Notes under the pieces: generated by a model
What the model was told of the DNA's origin: nothing
Seen by the model: the letters and a program-made list of their open reading frames with translations, nothing else
The model's database searches: none
Position numbers and translations under genes: made by a program
Part shown: positions 24,813 through 31,371 of the stretch, in pieces
How positions within the stretch are numbered: position 1 is the stretch's first letter
Layout of the letters: each line of letters begins with the position of its first letter
NCBI GenBank assembly: GCA_964424455.1
Contig: CAYRJA010000029.1
Span: forward strand, 1-31,371
Direction: 5' to 3'
Length of the DNA stretch: 31,371 nucleotides
Source: CAYRJA01 sp964424455
GTDB lineage: Bacteria; Bacteroidota; Bacteroidia; Chitinophagales; UBA10324

Positions 24813-25771
24813 TCTATCCCCCGTCCCAAAGCAAGAACCGCATATCCAATCCGGTCTTCTGACGTTGCCATTAGTTCATAAGAAGTGTTCTCTTCGGGAA
24901 TTGTAACCAGCACATCATATATCTCAGAAACGCCAATCATCAATCTATCTACAGTCACTGGTTCCACATCTATTCCGTCCGATGCCACCACAATTATTTT
25001 TCCACCTGAATAATTCAACCAGAAATAAGTAGATGAACTGCCATTGATTACCCTTAGCCGAATGGTATCACCTGCCTGATAATTTTTCTTTTGCTGATAC
25101 TGCATTCCATTAACCAGAAAGCGCTCATAATACACATCGCTTACATCCATAGCATGCATGCGCTTCCACTCGTTGGTAAGTTTGGTTTTAAAATATCCGT
25201 CACGAATGGCTTCCCCGTAACTTTGAACGGCATCTTTCTTTATCATATACCAGTCGGTGGCGTAATGTAATGAACGTTCAATCTGATGAGGGTTTTCATC
25301 ACTCCAGTCGCTTAGCAAAACTACCTCCTCATGTTTGGGTTTTTTATCCCGTTCATGAATTACAATGGCTCCATACATACCAACTTGTTCTTGCAACATA
25401 GTGTGTGAATGATACCAATATGTTCCACTTTGTCTTATTACAAATTTGTAAACATGAGTGCTGTGTGATTTAATAGGGGCAGTTGTTAGGTAGGGAACTC
25501 CATCCTGTTCATTAGGCAGTAATAATCCATGCCAGTGAATGGAAGTTTCGTGGTGATGCATTTTGTTATGAACGTGAATTTCTGCGGTATCGCCTTCCGT
25601 AAAATACAATGTTGGCATTGGAATTTGTCCGTTTACAGCAATCGCTTTACGCTCTTTTCCGGTATAGTTAACAACTGTATCGGTTACAAATAAATCATAA
25701 CGAACCAACTGCTGCGCTTTAGCTAATATTCCGAAGCTGATGAACAATATAGAAAGAATGTATCGTTTCAT
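24794..25771 (-). CDS. Multicopper oxidase N-terminal part (frameshifted piece)
   Basis: This frame of 325 residues has a signal peptide (MKRYILSILFISFGILAKAQ) and cupredoxin domains 1 and 2 of a CopA/PcoA-type copper oxidase. The copper ligands are visible in HWHG (79-82) and YHSH (120-123). It ends early at IEWNKSP because of the frame change at 24818-24822; the remaining ligands lie in the previous entry. The intact enzyme would oxidise Cu(I) in the periplasm and sequester copper. The ATG lies one base after the stop of the DUF3347 gene, so the two are co-translated. Confidence 0.88.
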   Translation of the reverse strand: MKRYILSILFISFGILAKAQQLVRYDLFVTDTVVNYTGKERKAIAVNGQIPMPTLYFTEGDTAEIHVHNKMHHHETSIHWHGLLLPNEQDGVPYLTTAPIKSHSTHVYKFVIRQSGTYWYHSHTMLQEQVGMYGAIVIHERDKKPKHEEVVLLSDWSDENPHQIERSLHYATDWYMIKKDAVQSYGEAIRDGYFKTKLTNEWKRMHAMDVSDVYYERFLVNGMQYQQKKNYQAGDTIRLRVINGSSSTYFWLNYSGGKIIVVASDGIDVEPVTVDRLMIGVSEIYDVLVTIPEENTSYELMATSEDRIGYAVLALGRGIEWNKSP

Positions 25772-25772
25772 C

Positions 25773-26219
25773 TTACTTTACTTTTTTATCCGATACGTTT
25801 CCGCAAGTCAGCATCTTTGAACCGTAATAGGGATTTTTAATTGCGTCCTCTTTACTCAACCAATACATTTTTTTCATGGGGCAGTATTGGTAATAAATAG
25901 CATCTTTTATTTCACTGTTGTTTTTTACCATCTTCCACATGATTACAGAAACATCAGCAAACGCAATCCTCTGTTTTTCTATGTCGGTTGCTTTAATCAT
26001 TTTCTGAACGGCTTTTGACAAACTCTCCTTCTCTCCGAAAGAGTCAGTCGTTTCAATTGTTTTTTGAAGCGAAAGAGCGTGCTCGTTGCTTGCTTTATTA
26101 TCCGTTTTGATCAGTGCTTCTTTTACTTTGAGATACTGATTCAGAATGGATTCGGAGTTTTGAGAATATGCTGTTACACTCATCAGCGAAACAGCAAACA
26201 TTAAAATAAGTGTTTTCAT
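25773..26219 (-). CDS. DUF3347 exported protein of the copper operon
   Basis: This 148-residue protein has a signal peptide (to AYSQ) and the DUF3347 pattern, including YYQYCPMKKMYWLSKEDAIKNPYYG and a final MLTCG. The Cys-Pro-Met and Met-Leu-Thr-Cys segments could bind copper. Such proteins accompany copper and silver efflux genes in Bacteroidota. It lies 11 bp after the double-HMA gene and 1 bp before the oxidase gene. A role as a periplasmic copper carrier is inference. Confidence 0.8.
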   Translation of the reverse strand: MKTLILMFAVSLMSVTAYSQNSESILNQYLKVKEALIKTDNKASNEHALSLQKTIETTDSFGEKESLSKAVQKMIKATDIEKQRIAFADVSVIMWKMVKNNSEIKDAIYYQYCPMKKMYWLSKEDAIKNPYYGSKMLTCGNVSDKKVK

Positions 26220-26230
26220 TTTCTTTTAAT

Positions 26231-26674
26231 TTATGATTTGATTAATTCAATTTTAAATCCTGCGTCTTTCACCTTATCCATAACTTCTTGTTTTGATATA
26301 CCTATAGAGTGAACAGAAAGTATTTTCTCTTTGCTGTTGGTATTCACATCCCAATGACAAATTCCTTCAGCATCGTTCAATGCAGGCGTAACTTTTGCAA
26401 CGCAATCCGCACAATTGATGTTTGTCGTAAACTGATAGGTTTCACCATCCACATCTTGTTGAGAAATGGATTCCCCTTGCTGAACAATATACCCTGCCTT
26501 TTCAATTGCCTTTATTGCATCTTTTTGTTGCAAATCATTATTAACTGAAATGGAAGCTACTCCTGGTTCAATGTTGTTGATGGTAATTCCATCAATAGAT
26601 TTTAGAGCATTACTTACACGCATTTGGCAGTGTGTACTCTGCATGTTTGGAATTTGAATTTTTAAATTTTTCAT
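26231..26674 (-). CDS. Protein with two heavy-metal-associated domains, first one noncanonical
   Basis: This 147-residue cytosolic protein is two HMA (copper chaperone) folds in tandem. The second (about residues 80-147) keeps the CxxC metal site as NCADC (Cys88, Cys91). The first (about 1-68) has MQSTHC at 11-16, where the first cysteine of MxCxxC is a serine and a histidine precedes the remaining Cys16. A very similar S-x-H-C site is found in the first domain of the CopA ATPase encoded upstream. It probably shuttles Cu(I). Its promoter shares a 60-bp element with the copA promoter. Confidence 0.85.
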   Translation of the reverse strand: MKNLKIQIPNMQSTHCQMRVSNALKSIDGITINNIEPGVASISVNNDLQQKDAIKAIEKAGYIVQQGESISQQDVDGETYQFTTNINCADCVAKVTPALNDAEGICHWDVNTNSKEKILSVHSIGISKQEVMDKVKDAGFKIELIKS

Positions 26675-26700
26675 TTTATTCTGTTTAAATGTTTTTGATG

Positions 26701-26760
26701 ATGCAAAGTTGGCTACAGATGCAGTCTAAACCGTTACATCATTTTTTGAATGATTTATAA
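26701..26760 (-). promoter_or_regulatory. Copper promoter element upstream of the double-HMA operon
   Basis: This 60-bp block aligns without gaps to 29207-29266 upstream of copA; I count 42 of 60 identities. On the minus strand the conserved parts are TTCAAAAAAT, TGTAACGGTTTAG and AACTTTGCAT. TTTG near the end fits a -7 element about 30 bp before the ATG at 26674. The upstream conserved part is the likely binding site for a shared activator, probably the AraC-type regulator of this locus. Confidence 0.65.
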
Positions 26761-26769
26761 GATTTTCTG

Positions 26770-29187
26770 TCAAACGTTTTTCCACTTCAAGCGTAAACTG
26801 TTGCCCACCACACTTACGCTGCTAAGCGCCATTGCCGCACCTGCAATCATGGGATTAAGTAGGAAGCTCGTAAACGGATATAATACTCCTGCGGCAATTG
26901 GGATGCCGATGATGTTGTAAATGAAAGCCCAAAATAAATTCTGACGAATGGTGACAACCGTTTGTTTAGATAGGGTAATTGCCATTGGAATTTTATTCAG
27001 GTCGGATGAAATGATGGTCATTTTTGCAACATCCATTGCAATGTCGCTTCCCTTGCCCATTGCAATACTCACATCGGCTTGCGCCAATGCTGTGCTGTCG
27101 TTAATGCCATCGCCAACCATTGCAACAACTTTTCCATCTGCTTGCAGTCTTTGAATAAAATCAGCTTTTTGTTGAGGTAACACTTCGGCTTTATAATGTG
27201 AAATGCCTGTTTGTCCTGCAATAGCTTTGGCAGTTGCTTCATTATCTCCTGTAAGCATAAATACTTCTATGCCTAACTGATGCAAGTGTTGAATAGCTTC
27301 AACAGAGGTTGATTTTATTTTATCCGATATGGCTAATACTGCCAAAGCATTTGTGCCATCAGCAAACCATATAACTGTTTTAGAAGCATCACTCCATAAT
27401 TTGCCATTCTCCAAAAGCGATTCTGAAATCTCAATATTATTTTCAAGCAATAGTTTTTTGTTCCCTACGAAATAGGTATTCTCAAAAACTGTTGCTTTTG
27501 CTCCTTTTCCGGTAATGCTCTGAAAATCGGCAACGGCTATAGAATCAAGTTTATCAAAATGGTTAACAACTGCTTCCGCTAAAGGATGTTCCGATTTCTT
27601 TTCAATGCTGAATAAGATTTGTTTTGCCGAATCAATGTTATTTAGCCAAGCAATATCTGTTACAATCGGCTTGCCTTCGGTAATAGTTCCGGTTTTGTCC
27701 AATACAATGGCGTTTATATTTTTTGCCAACTCCAAACTTTCTGCATCCTTGATAAGAATCCCATTTTCTGCCCCTTTACCAACACCTACCATGATTGCTG
27801 TCGGAGTTGCAAGACCCAATGCACACGGACAAGCAATTACCAATACCGTTACCAATGTCATTAACCCTTGTGTGAAACCATTTTCACCCCCAAGGAGCCA
27901 CCATGCTACAAAAGCAAGAATTGCAATTATGATTACTACCGGAACAAATATGCCTGCAATCTTGTCCACCAATTTTTGCACCGGAGCTTTGCTTCCTTGT
28001 GCATCCTGCACCATGCGAATAATTTGTGCAAGCATGGTTTCGCTTCCAACTTTTACAGCACGAAACTGAAAACTTCCTTTTTGATTAATAGTCCCTGCAA
28101 AAACTTTTTCACCTTCCTTTTTCATTAAAGGAACAGGTTCCCCGCTCAGCATACTTTCGTCCACATACGAACTGCCACTTGTTACAATTCCGTCCACTGC
28201 TATTTTCTCTCCCGGCTTTACAAGTAGAATATCGCTAACATTTACCTTTTCAATCGGCATTTCTATTTCATGACCGCCAGAATGAATTACAATTACAGTT
28301 TTGGGCTGCAAACCCATCAGTTTTTTGATAGCAGATGATGTGTTGCCTTTTGCTTTCTCTTCCAGTAGTTTTCCTAATAAAATAAATGCAACTATCACTG
28401 CTGCCGCTTCAAAATACACATGTCCGTGCAAGCCCCTCTCATGCCAAAAGTGAGGAAACAAAGTATTGAAGACGCTAAACAGATAAGCAACGCCTGTGCT
28501 CAGTGCAACAAGCGTATCCATATTTGCAGAGCGATGCTTTGCCTGTTTCCATGCGTTAATAAAAAAGTCTTTACCGAACCACAGAATAACAGGTGTAGAA
28601 AGCAACCACATGATTTCATTGGCATAAGGAATGTCCATGAAAAACATTCCGATGATTACCACAGGAATGGCAAGAATAGATGCAAAAATGGTTTTCCATT
28701 TTAGCTCGTTAAACTTTTTCTCATGCAATGCTTCAAGCGTCTCTGACTCCTTTGCATCGTTTTCAATCAACAGGTCATATCCGATAGATTGAACCGCTTT
28801 GCGCAGGTCGTTCGGCTGAATCATATTTGAAAGATACTCAACAACCACTGTCGCATTAGTAAAATTCACAGAGGCATTAACAACTCCATTTTGTGATTTA
28901 ATAATGCTCTCTACACTTACTGCACACGAAGCACAGGTCATTTGTAACACCGGAAATGTTTTCTTTACCGTTGTTACGCCATAACCTAAATCACGAATGG
29001 TTTTTACTGCTTCCGGAAGTGTTTCGCTATTATCAGAAGTAATCACTGCTCTTCTGTTGTTTAGCTCAACTTTGTGTGATTTTATGCCTTTGACTTCCGT
29101 TAAGCCATTGTCCACAATCAGTGCGCAATGTTCGCTTTCTACTCCTTCTAAAGGAATGTAAAGCGGTGTTTTGATTTCTGTTGCCAT
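26770..29187 (-). CDS. copA: Copper-exporting P1B-type ATPase
   Basis: This 805-residue protein pumps Cu(I) out of the cytoplasm. Two N-terminal HMA domains are present: the first has VESEHC (residues 16-21, with Ser replacing the first Cys), the second a normal MTCASC (83-88). The transport motif CPC lies at 453-455, the phosphorylated aspartate is Asp497 in DKTGT, and SEHPLAEAV and MVGDGINDSTAL complete the family signature. Eight membrane segments are expected. It lies between the AraC-type metal regulator and the double-HMA gene, each unit with its own promoter. Length is normal for a two-HMA CopA. Confidence 0.95.
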   Translation of the reverse strand: MATEIKTPLYIPLEGVESEHCALIVDNGLTEVKGIKSHKVELNNRRAVITSDNSETLPEAVKTIRDLGYGVTTVKKTFPVLQMTCASCAVSVESIIKSQNGVVNASVNFTNATVVVEYLSNMIQPNDLRKAVQSIGYDLLIENDAKESETLEALHEKKFNELKWKTIFASILAIPVVIIGMFFMDIPYANEIMWLLSTPVILWFGKDFFINAWKQAKHRSANMDTLVALSTGVAYLFSVFNTLFPHFWHERGLHGHVYFEAAAVIVAFILLGKLLEEKAKGNTSSAIKKLMGLQPKTVIVIHSGGHEIEMPIEKVNVSDILLVKPGEKIAVDGIVTSGSSYVDESMLSGEPVPLMKKEGEKVFAGTINQKGSFQFRAVKVGSETMLAQIIRMVQDAQGSKAPVQKLVDKIAGIFVPVVIIIAILAFVAWWLLGGENGFTQGLMTLVTVLVIACPCALGLATPTAIMVGVGKGAENGILIKDAESLELAKNINAIVLDKTGTITEGKPIVTDIAWLNNIDSAKQILFSIEKKSEHPLAEAVVNHFDKLDSIAVADFQSITGKGAKATVFENTYFVGNKKLLLENNIEISESLLENGKLWSDASKTVIWFADGTNALAVLAISDKIKSTSVEAIQHLHQLGIEVFMLTGDNEATAKAIAGQTGISHYKAEVLPQQKADFIQRLQADGKVVAMVGDGINDSTALAQADVSIAMGKGSDIAMDVAKMTIISSDLNKIPMAITLSKQTVVTIRQNLFWAFIYNIIGIPIAAGVLYPFTSFLLNPMIAGAAMALSSVSVVGNSLRLKWKNV

Positions 29188-29206
29188 AATTTTGATTTTA
29201 ATTACA

Positions 29207-29266
29207 ATGCAAAAGTGGCAACAATCAAACGCTAAAGCGTTACACTATTTTCTGAAAGAGTTATTT
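29207..29266 (-). promoter_or_regulatory. Copper promoter element upstream of copA
   Basis: This block is the partner of the element at 26701-26760. On the minus strand it contains TTCAGAAAAT, TGTAACGCTTTAG and ACTTTTGCAT. Here the centre forms a perfect inverted repeat, AACGC-TTTA-GCGTT. The TTTG is 23 bp from the copA ATG, and the distance between TTTAG and TTTG is 22 bp in both elements. It overlaps the stop codon of the regulator gene. Confidence 0.65.
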
Positions 29267-29833
29267 GATTTTCAAATCGTCTAAGGGCTTGCGCTTTTCC
29301 GTGCGGATGTCTTTGAAATGACTTGGCGTTAAGCCTGTAATCTTTTTAAACTGTGTGCTTAAGTGCGCCACACTAGAATAGTTGAGTTTGTAAGCAATTT
29401 CACTAAGTGAAAGTTCATCGTAAACGAGCAGTTCTTTCACTCGTTCAATTTTCTGTGCAATAAAATATTTCTCAATGGTAGTTCCTTCCACCTCCGAAAA
29501 AAGCGTGGTGAGGTATTTGTAATCGTTATGTAACTGATTGCTCAAATAATCTGAAAGATTAGTCTTGAGTTCATTATTATTCTGATGCACCAATTCAACA
29601 ATTAATGTTTTGATTTTCTCTATCAACCTGCTTTTCTTGTCGTCAATAATTGAAAATCCTACTGATTGCAGCGTTTTATCAATCTGTGCCTTTTCCTGAT
29701 TTGTTAGTTCCCTTTCTAAAGTAATCTCGCCTAAAGAAATATTAGTGGGTTTGTAGCCGAGTTTTTCCAGTTCCGATTTCACAACCATTTTGCATCGGTT
29801 ACACACCATATTTTTTATGTGGAGTATCATCAT
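29261..29833 (-). CDS. AraC-type regulator with N-terminal heavy-metal-associated domain
   Basis: This 190-residue protein joins an HMA-like fold (about residues 1-70), with a canonical metal site MVCNRC (Cys11, Cys14), to an AraC double helix-turn-helix (about 95-180). The latter has EKYFIAQKIERVKELLVYDE, LSLSEIAYKLNYSSVAHLSTQFKKITGLTPSHFK. A Cu(I)-binding sensor domain on a DNA-binding domain suggests it directly controls copA and the neighbouring operon, which share a promoter element. The start is ATG 29833 or the adjacent 29830. An insertion sequence ends only about 14 bp upstream, so its native promoter has been lost. Confidence 0.85.
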   Translation of the reverse strand: MMILHIKNMVCNRCKMVVKSELEKLGYKPTNISLGEITLERELTNQEKAQIDKTLQSVGFSIIDDKKSRLIEKIKTLIVELVHQNNNELKTNLSDYLSNQLHNDYKYLTTLFSEVEGTTIEKYFIAQKIERVKELLVYDELSLSEIAYKLNYSSVAHLSTQFKKITGLTPSHFKDIRTEKRKPLDDLKIK

Positions 29834-29847
29834 TATTGTTTGTCTCG

Positions 29848-29940
29848 TCCTGAAAAAAGTTTACAGTTTTTGTTATAATCCTGTTATTCATTTACAAAGT
29901 TAAATTTAGTCCTGATATGAGTTTACAGTTGATTTTTTCT
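29848..29940 (+). repeat. Three 31-bp-spaced copies of the IS terminal repeat
   Basis: TCCTG starts at 29848, 29879 and 29910, each followed 12 bases from its first base by TTTACA. The period is exactly 31 bp, about three helical turns. The right end carries one copy in opposite orientation. Such arrays may be repeated transposase binding sites at one end of the element. Confidence 0.55.
29895..29902 (-). promoter_or_regulatory. Possible outward promoter of the copper regulator inside the IS end
   Basis: The minus strand reads TAACTTTG, an exact TAnnTTTG, 62 bp upstream of the regulator start at 29833. It lies within the middle terminal repeat of the insertion sequence. No good -33 TTTG is seen at the right distance, so the call is tentative. 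Confidence 0.35.
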
Positions 29941-30187
29941 TGGTGTAATAATTCTTCCAGACTCGCTTGACTTGCAGCGATTCTGTTGCATGGTGAACCT
30001 TGTCGGGAGTGAGTTTGCTGATACTTAAATGCGGTCTTTCGCTATTGTATAGTCTTATTGCAACGGGAAGATATCGTAGGGCTTCTTTTACTGATTTAAT
30101 TTCCTGCGCATCTAAATATTCTTCTTTCAGAATTCCATTTACTCTTTCTGCTACAGCATTCTCTAAGGGGTCTCCGGATTCGGTCAT
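29906..30187 (-). pseudogene. IS3-family transposase orfB, C-terminal piece
   Basis: This 93-residue frame holds the last part of the integrase core, with the catalytic glutamate in ENAVAERVNGILKEEY and the closing RLYNSERPHLSISKLTP. It is cut off from the rest of orfB by a frame change at the short T run around 30212-30215. One added base there restores the expected reading QDNAIQISMTESGDPLENA. It is therefore part of one gene, not an independent protein. Confidence 0.85.
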
Positions 30188-30825
30188 ACTGATTTGAATA
30201 GCGTTGTCCTGAAAAGTTTTGTGTAAGTATAGCTACAATACTGTAGTCCTCTGTCACTGTGATGGATAAGATTCAAATGGCTCTCTGCCCCCAAGGCAGA
30301 GAGAGCCATTTGCAATGCCTTAATGCTCTCAACAGCTTCTAATGACTCAGCAAGGTTGTATCCGACAATGCGGTGTGAATAGGCATCGGTGATGAAGGTG
30401 ATGTAAAGCGTAAATTGTTTTGTTTTCCAGTAAGTAATATCACTCACCCAAAGCTGATTCGGTGCCGTTGGCACAAAGCCACGAATGAGGTTTGGATATT
30501 TCCTGAGCCAGTGATTTGAAAATGTTGTCCGGATGTTTCTTCTGCGTCTGCGAATAAGTAGGTGATGAGCTGAGAGTAAGTCGAACAATTTATCCCGACC
30601 TATTTTTATCTGATGCTCCATCATCAGCGGTGTAAGCATTTCATAGAGTTTTCTTGTTCCTATTCGGCTATGTTTCTTACGGATGCTATGCACTTCTTTG
30701 AGCAGCACTTCTGTTTCAATGCTTACTTCCATTTCCTTCCAGCTTTCCTGATAATATGCCTGTCTGGTTACACCAAACCATCCACATAATTTGGCAAGTC
30801 CTATGCGTGAAAAATTATTTTTCAT
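30184..30825 (-). pseudogene. IS3-family transposase orfB, N-terminal piece with two of three DDE residues
   Basis: This frame of 213 residues contains the N-terminal HTH-like domain and most of the integrase (rve) core. The first catalytic aspartate is in PNQLWVSDITYW and the second in LIHHSDRGLQYCS. It then leaves frame (TKLFRTTLFKSV) before the catalytic glutamate. Its ATG overlaps the orfA stop codon as ATGA, so orfB is probably made by coupled re-initiation rather than by the slippery-heptamer frameshift of many IS3 elements. If the frame change is real, this copy is inactive. Confidence 0.87.
30274..30312. repeat. Long inverted repeat inside orfB
   Basis: CAAATGGCTCTCTGCC (30274-30289) pairs with GGCAGAGAGAGCCATTTG (30295-30312) over a five-base loop, with one two-base bulge. 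It lies in coding sequence shortly before the second catalytic aspartate. A hairpin of this size in the mRNA could slow translation of the transposase. Confidence 0.7.
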
Positions 30826-31271
30826 TTCTGAGATGGTTTGGTATTGAACTTTTTTTTAATCGGGATATTGAACTCTTTCTCTGCTATATCAACCATAGTT
30901 TGCCAGGCAATAGCTTTCATTTCGGCATCTTTGAGTTGCTTCTCCAGTTCAACAATCCGCTTTTTGAGTTGCATATTCTCAAAGGACTCTTGATCGGAAT
31001 TTTGTTTCTCAGCCATAGTAGCAGGTTTTACTTCAAATTTACGAATGCTCCTTTTGGATACATACTGCTTATGCTGGATTTGTCCAACATAACCCAACTT
31101 ACGCATCCAGCGAAGCAGTTGCCCCCGCTCTTCCACCTCTCCGGTGTAAAGCATCCATGCATATTGCTTAGTCCAATTGTTTTTTAGCATTTCACGAATG
31201 ATGGAATGCCGTTCTGTGTCGGTAAAGTGTTTACCTTTTTTCTGAATGATTTTTCTGTTTTTCTTGTCCAT
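30822..31271 (-). CDS. IS3-family transposase orfA
   Basis: This 149-residue basic protein has an N-terminal helix-turn-helix-like region (FTDTERHSIIREMLKNNWTK) and a C-terminal leucine-zipper-like coiled coil (about residues 95-130, MQLKKRIVELEKQLKDAE). It binds the element's ends and works together with OrfB. It is somewhat longer than typical OrfA proteins of about 100 residues. Its ATG at 31271 lies two bases after a hairpin. Confidence 0.8.
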   Translation of the reverse strand: MDKKNRKIIQKKGKHFTDTERHSIIREMLKNNWTKQYAWMLYTGEVEERGQLLRWMRKLGYVGQIQHKQYVSKRSIRKFEVKPATMAEKQNSDQESFENMQLKKRIVELEKQLKDAEMKAIAWQTMVDIAEKEFNIPIKKKFNTKPSQK

Positions 31272-31272
31272 T

Positions 31273-31293
31273 TTTACACTGTTTTAGTGTAAA
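31273..31293 (-). promoter_or_regulatory. Hairpin directly in front of the orfA start
   Basis: TTTACACT (31273-31280) and AGTGTAAA (31286-31293) form an 8-bp stem over a five-base loop, ending next to the orfA ATG and overlapping the terminal repeat. In the mRNA it could limit ribosome access to the start codon. Confidence 0.5.
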
Positions 31294-31371
31294 CCTATTT
31301 CAGGACAAGTCATCCAAACATTATGATGGGTTAAGCCATGACAGCATAACACGGTTTTTAAGAGAGCAGCA

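Larger units (their letters stand above)
198..28948. repeat. Iterated palindrome TGTWACA, about 50 copies
   Basis: The heptamer TGTAACA or TGTTACA (the same odd palindrome on opposite strands) was counted by eye about 50 times, against roughly 6 expected from base composition. Eleven copies extend to CTGTWACAG. Examples are 2350, 2909, 4615, 5788, 6323, 6912, 9503, 12296, 13294, 13780, 15165, 16438, 18987 and 21087. About 31 copies lie in 6571-16382, seven in the cysteine operon, five in the atp genes and only four from 23.4 kb to the end. They occur in all three coding frames and in two intergenic regions. Confidence 0.75.
29847..31306 (-). mobile_element. IS3-family insertion sequence
   Basis: The element is about 1.46 kb with orfA and a broken orfB, both reading leftwards. 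Its ends carry imperfect inverted repeats: TCCTGAAAAAAGTTTACAG at 29848 and, on the other strand at the right end, TCCTGAAATAGGTTTACAC, which match at 16 of 19 positions. I found no target-site duplication, so the left boundary is uncertain; an inner copy of the repeat at 29910 could be the true end. The element lies directly upstream of the copper regulator. Confidence 0.75.

Noticed and set aside
29848..29940. 31-bp periodic repeats as a CRISPR array
   Set aside because: The repeats are only partly conserved, have no uniform spacers, lack cas genes and match the insertion-sequence end.

Overview
The window reads as a chromosome segment of a Bacteroidota bacterium. The evidence is the protein families (TANFOR surface protein, DUF3347, AraC with a heavy-metal domain, copper oxidase fused to an outer-membrane barrel), the split ATP synthase layout (atpB-E-F-H-A-G without atpD/atpC), promoters of the TAnnTTTG type, A-rich sequence in place of Shine-Dalgarno sites, and moderately AT-rich DNA. 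No rRNA, tRNA or CRISPR array was seen.

Layout. (1) 71-2016, minus strand: an AraC-type regulator and an O-methyltransferase. (2) 2420-6509, plus strand: a cysteine-biosynthesis operon. It starts with a promoter, a 29-residue leader peptide with a CCCC run and a CC pair, and a leader RNA rich in inverted repeats. The genes that follow are a two-piece YeeE/YedE sulfur transporter, cysteine synthase, a JAMM protease, a CysO-type sulfur carrier and a MoeZ-type adenylyltransferase-rhodanese. Together they form a protein-thiocarboxylate route to cysteine, probably controlled by cysteine-dependent attenuation. (3) 6571-16382, minus strand: three exported proteins in a row, an outer-membrane barrel, a 2023-residue TANFOR protein and a fibronectin-III protein; likely a cell-surface assembly. 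(4) 16570-21725, minus strand: ATP synthase genes atpB, E, F, H, A, G, with a strong stem-loop terminator between atpE and atpF. (5) 21810-23374: a cold-shock protein, then PnuC and a NadR-like kinase for nicotinamide riboside uptake and phosphorylation. (6) 23375-29833: an insertion-sequence scrap, then a minus-strand copper-resistance locus (metal-domain AraC regulator, CopA ATPase, double HMA protein, DUF3347 protein, multicopper oxidase fused to a CopB-like barrel). Two promoters in it share a 60-bp element. (7) 29847-31306: an IS3-family element with a broken orfB, inserted directly upstream of the copper regulator.

Two observations stand out. The first is the polycysteine leader in front of the CysO-pathway operon. 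The second is a short iterated palindrome, TGTWACA (often CTGTWACAG), which I counted about 50 times by eye against roughly 6 expected from base composition. It occurs in all three reading frames and in intergenic DNA. It is dense from 2.3 to 19.3 kb and sparse in the copper locus and the insertion sequence.

Two genes, the copper oxidase and the transposase orfB, are each split by a one-base deficit at a homopolymer. These may be sequencing errors rather than true breaks.
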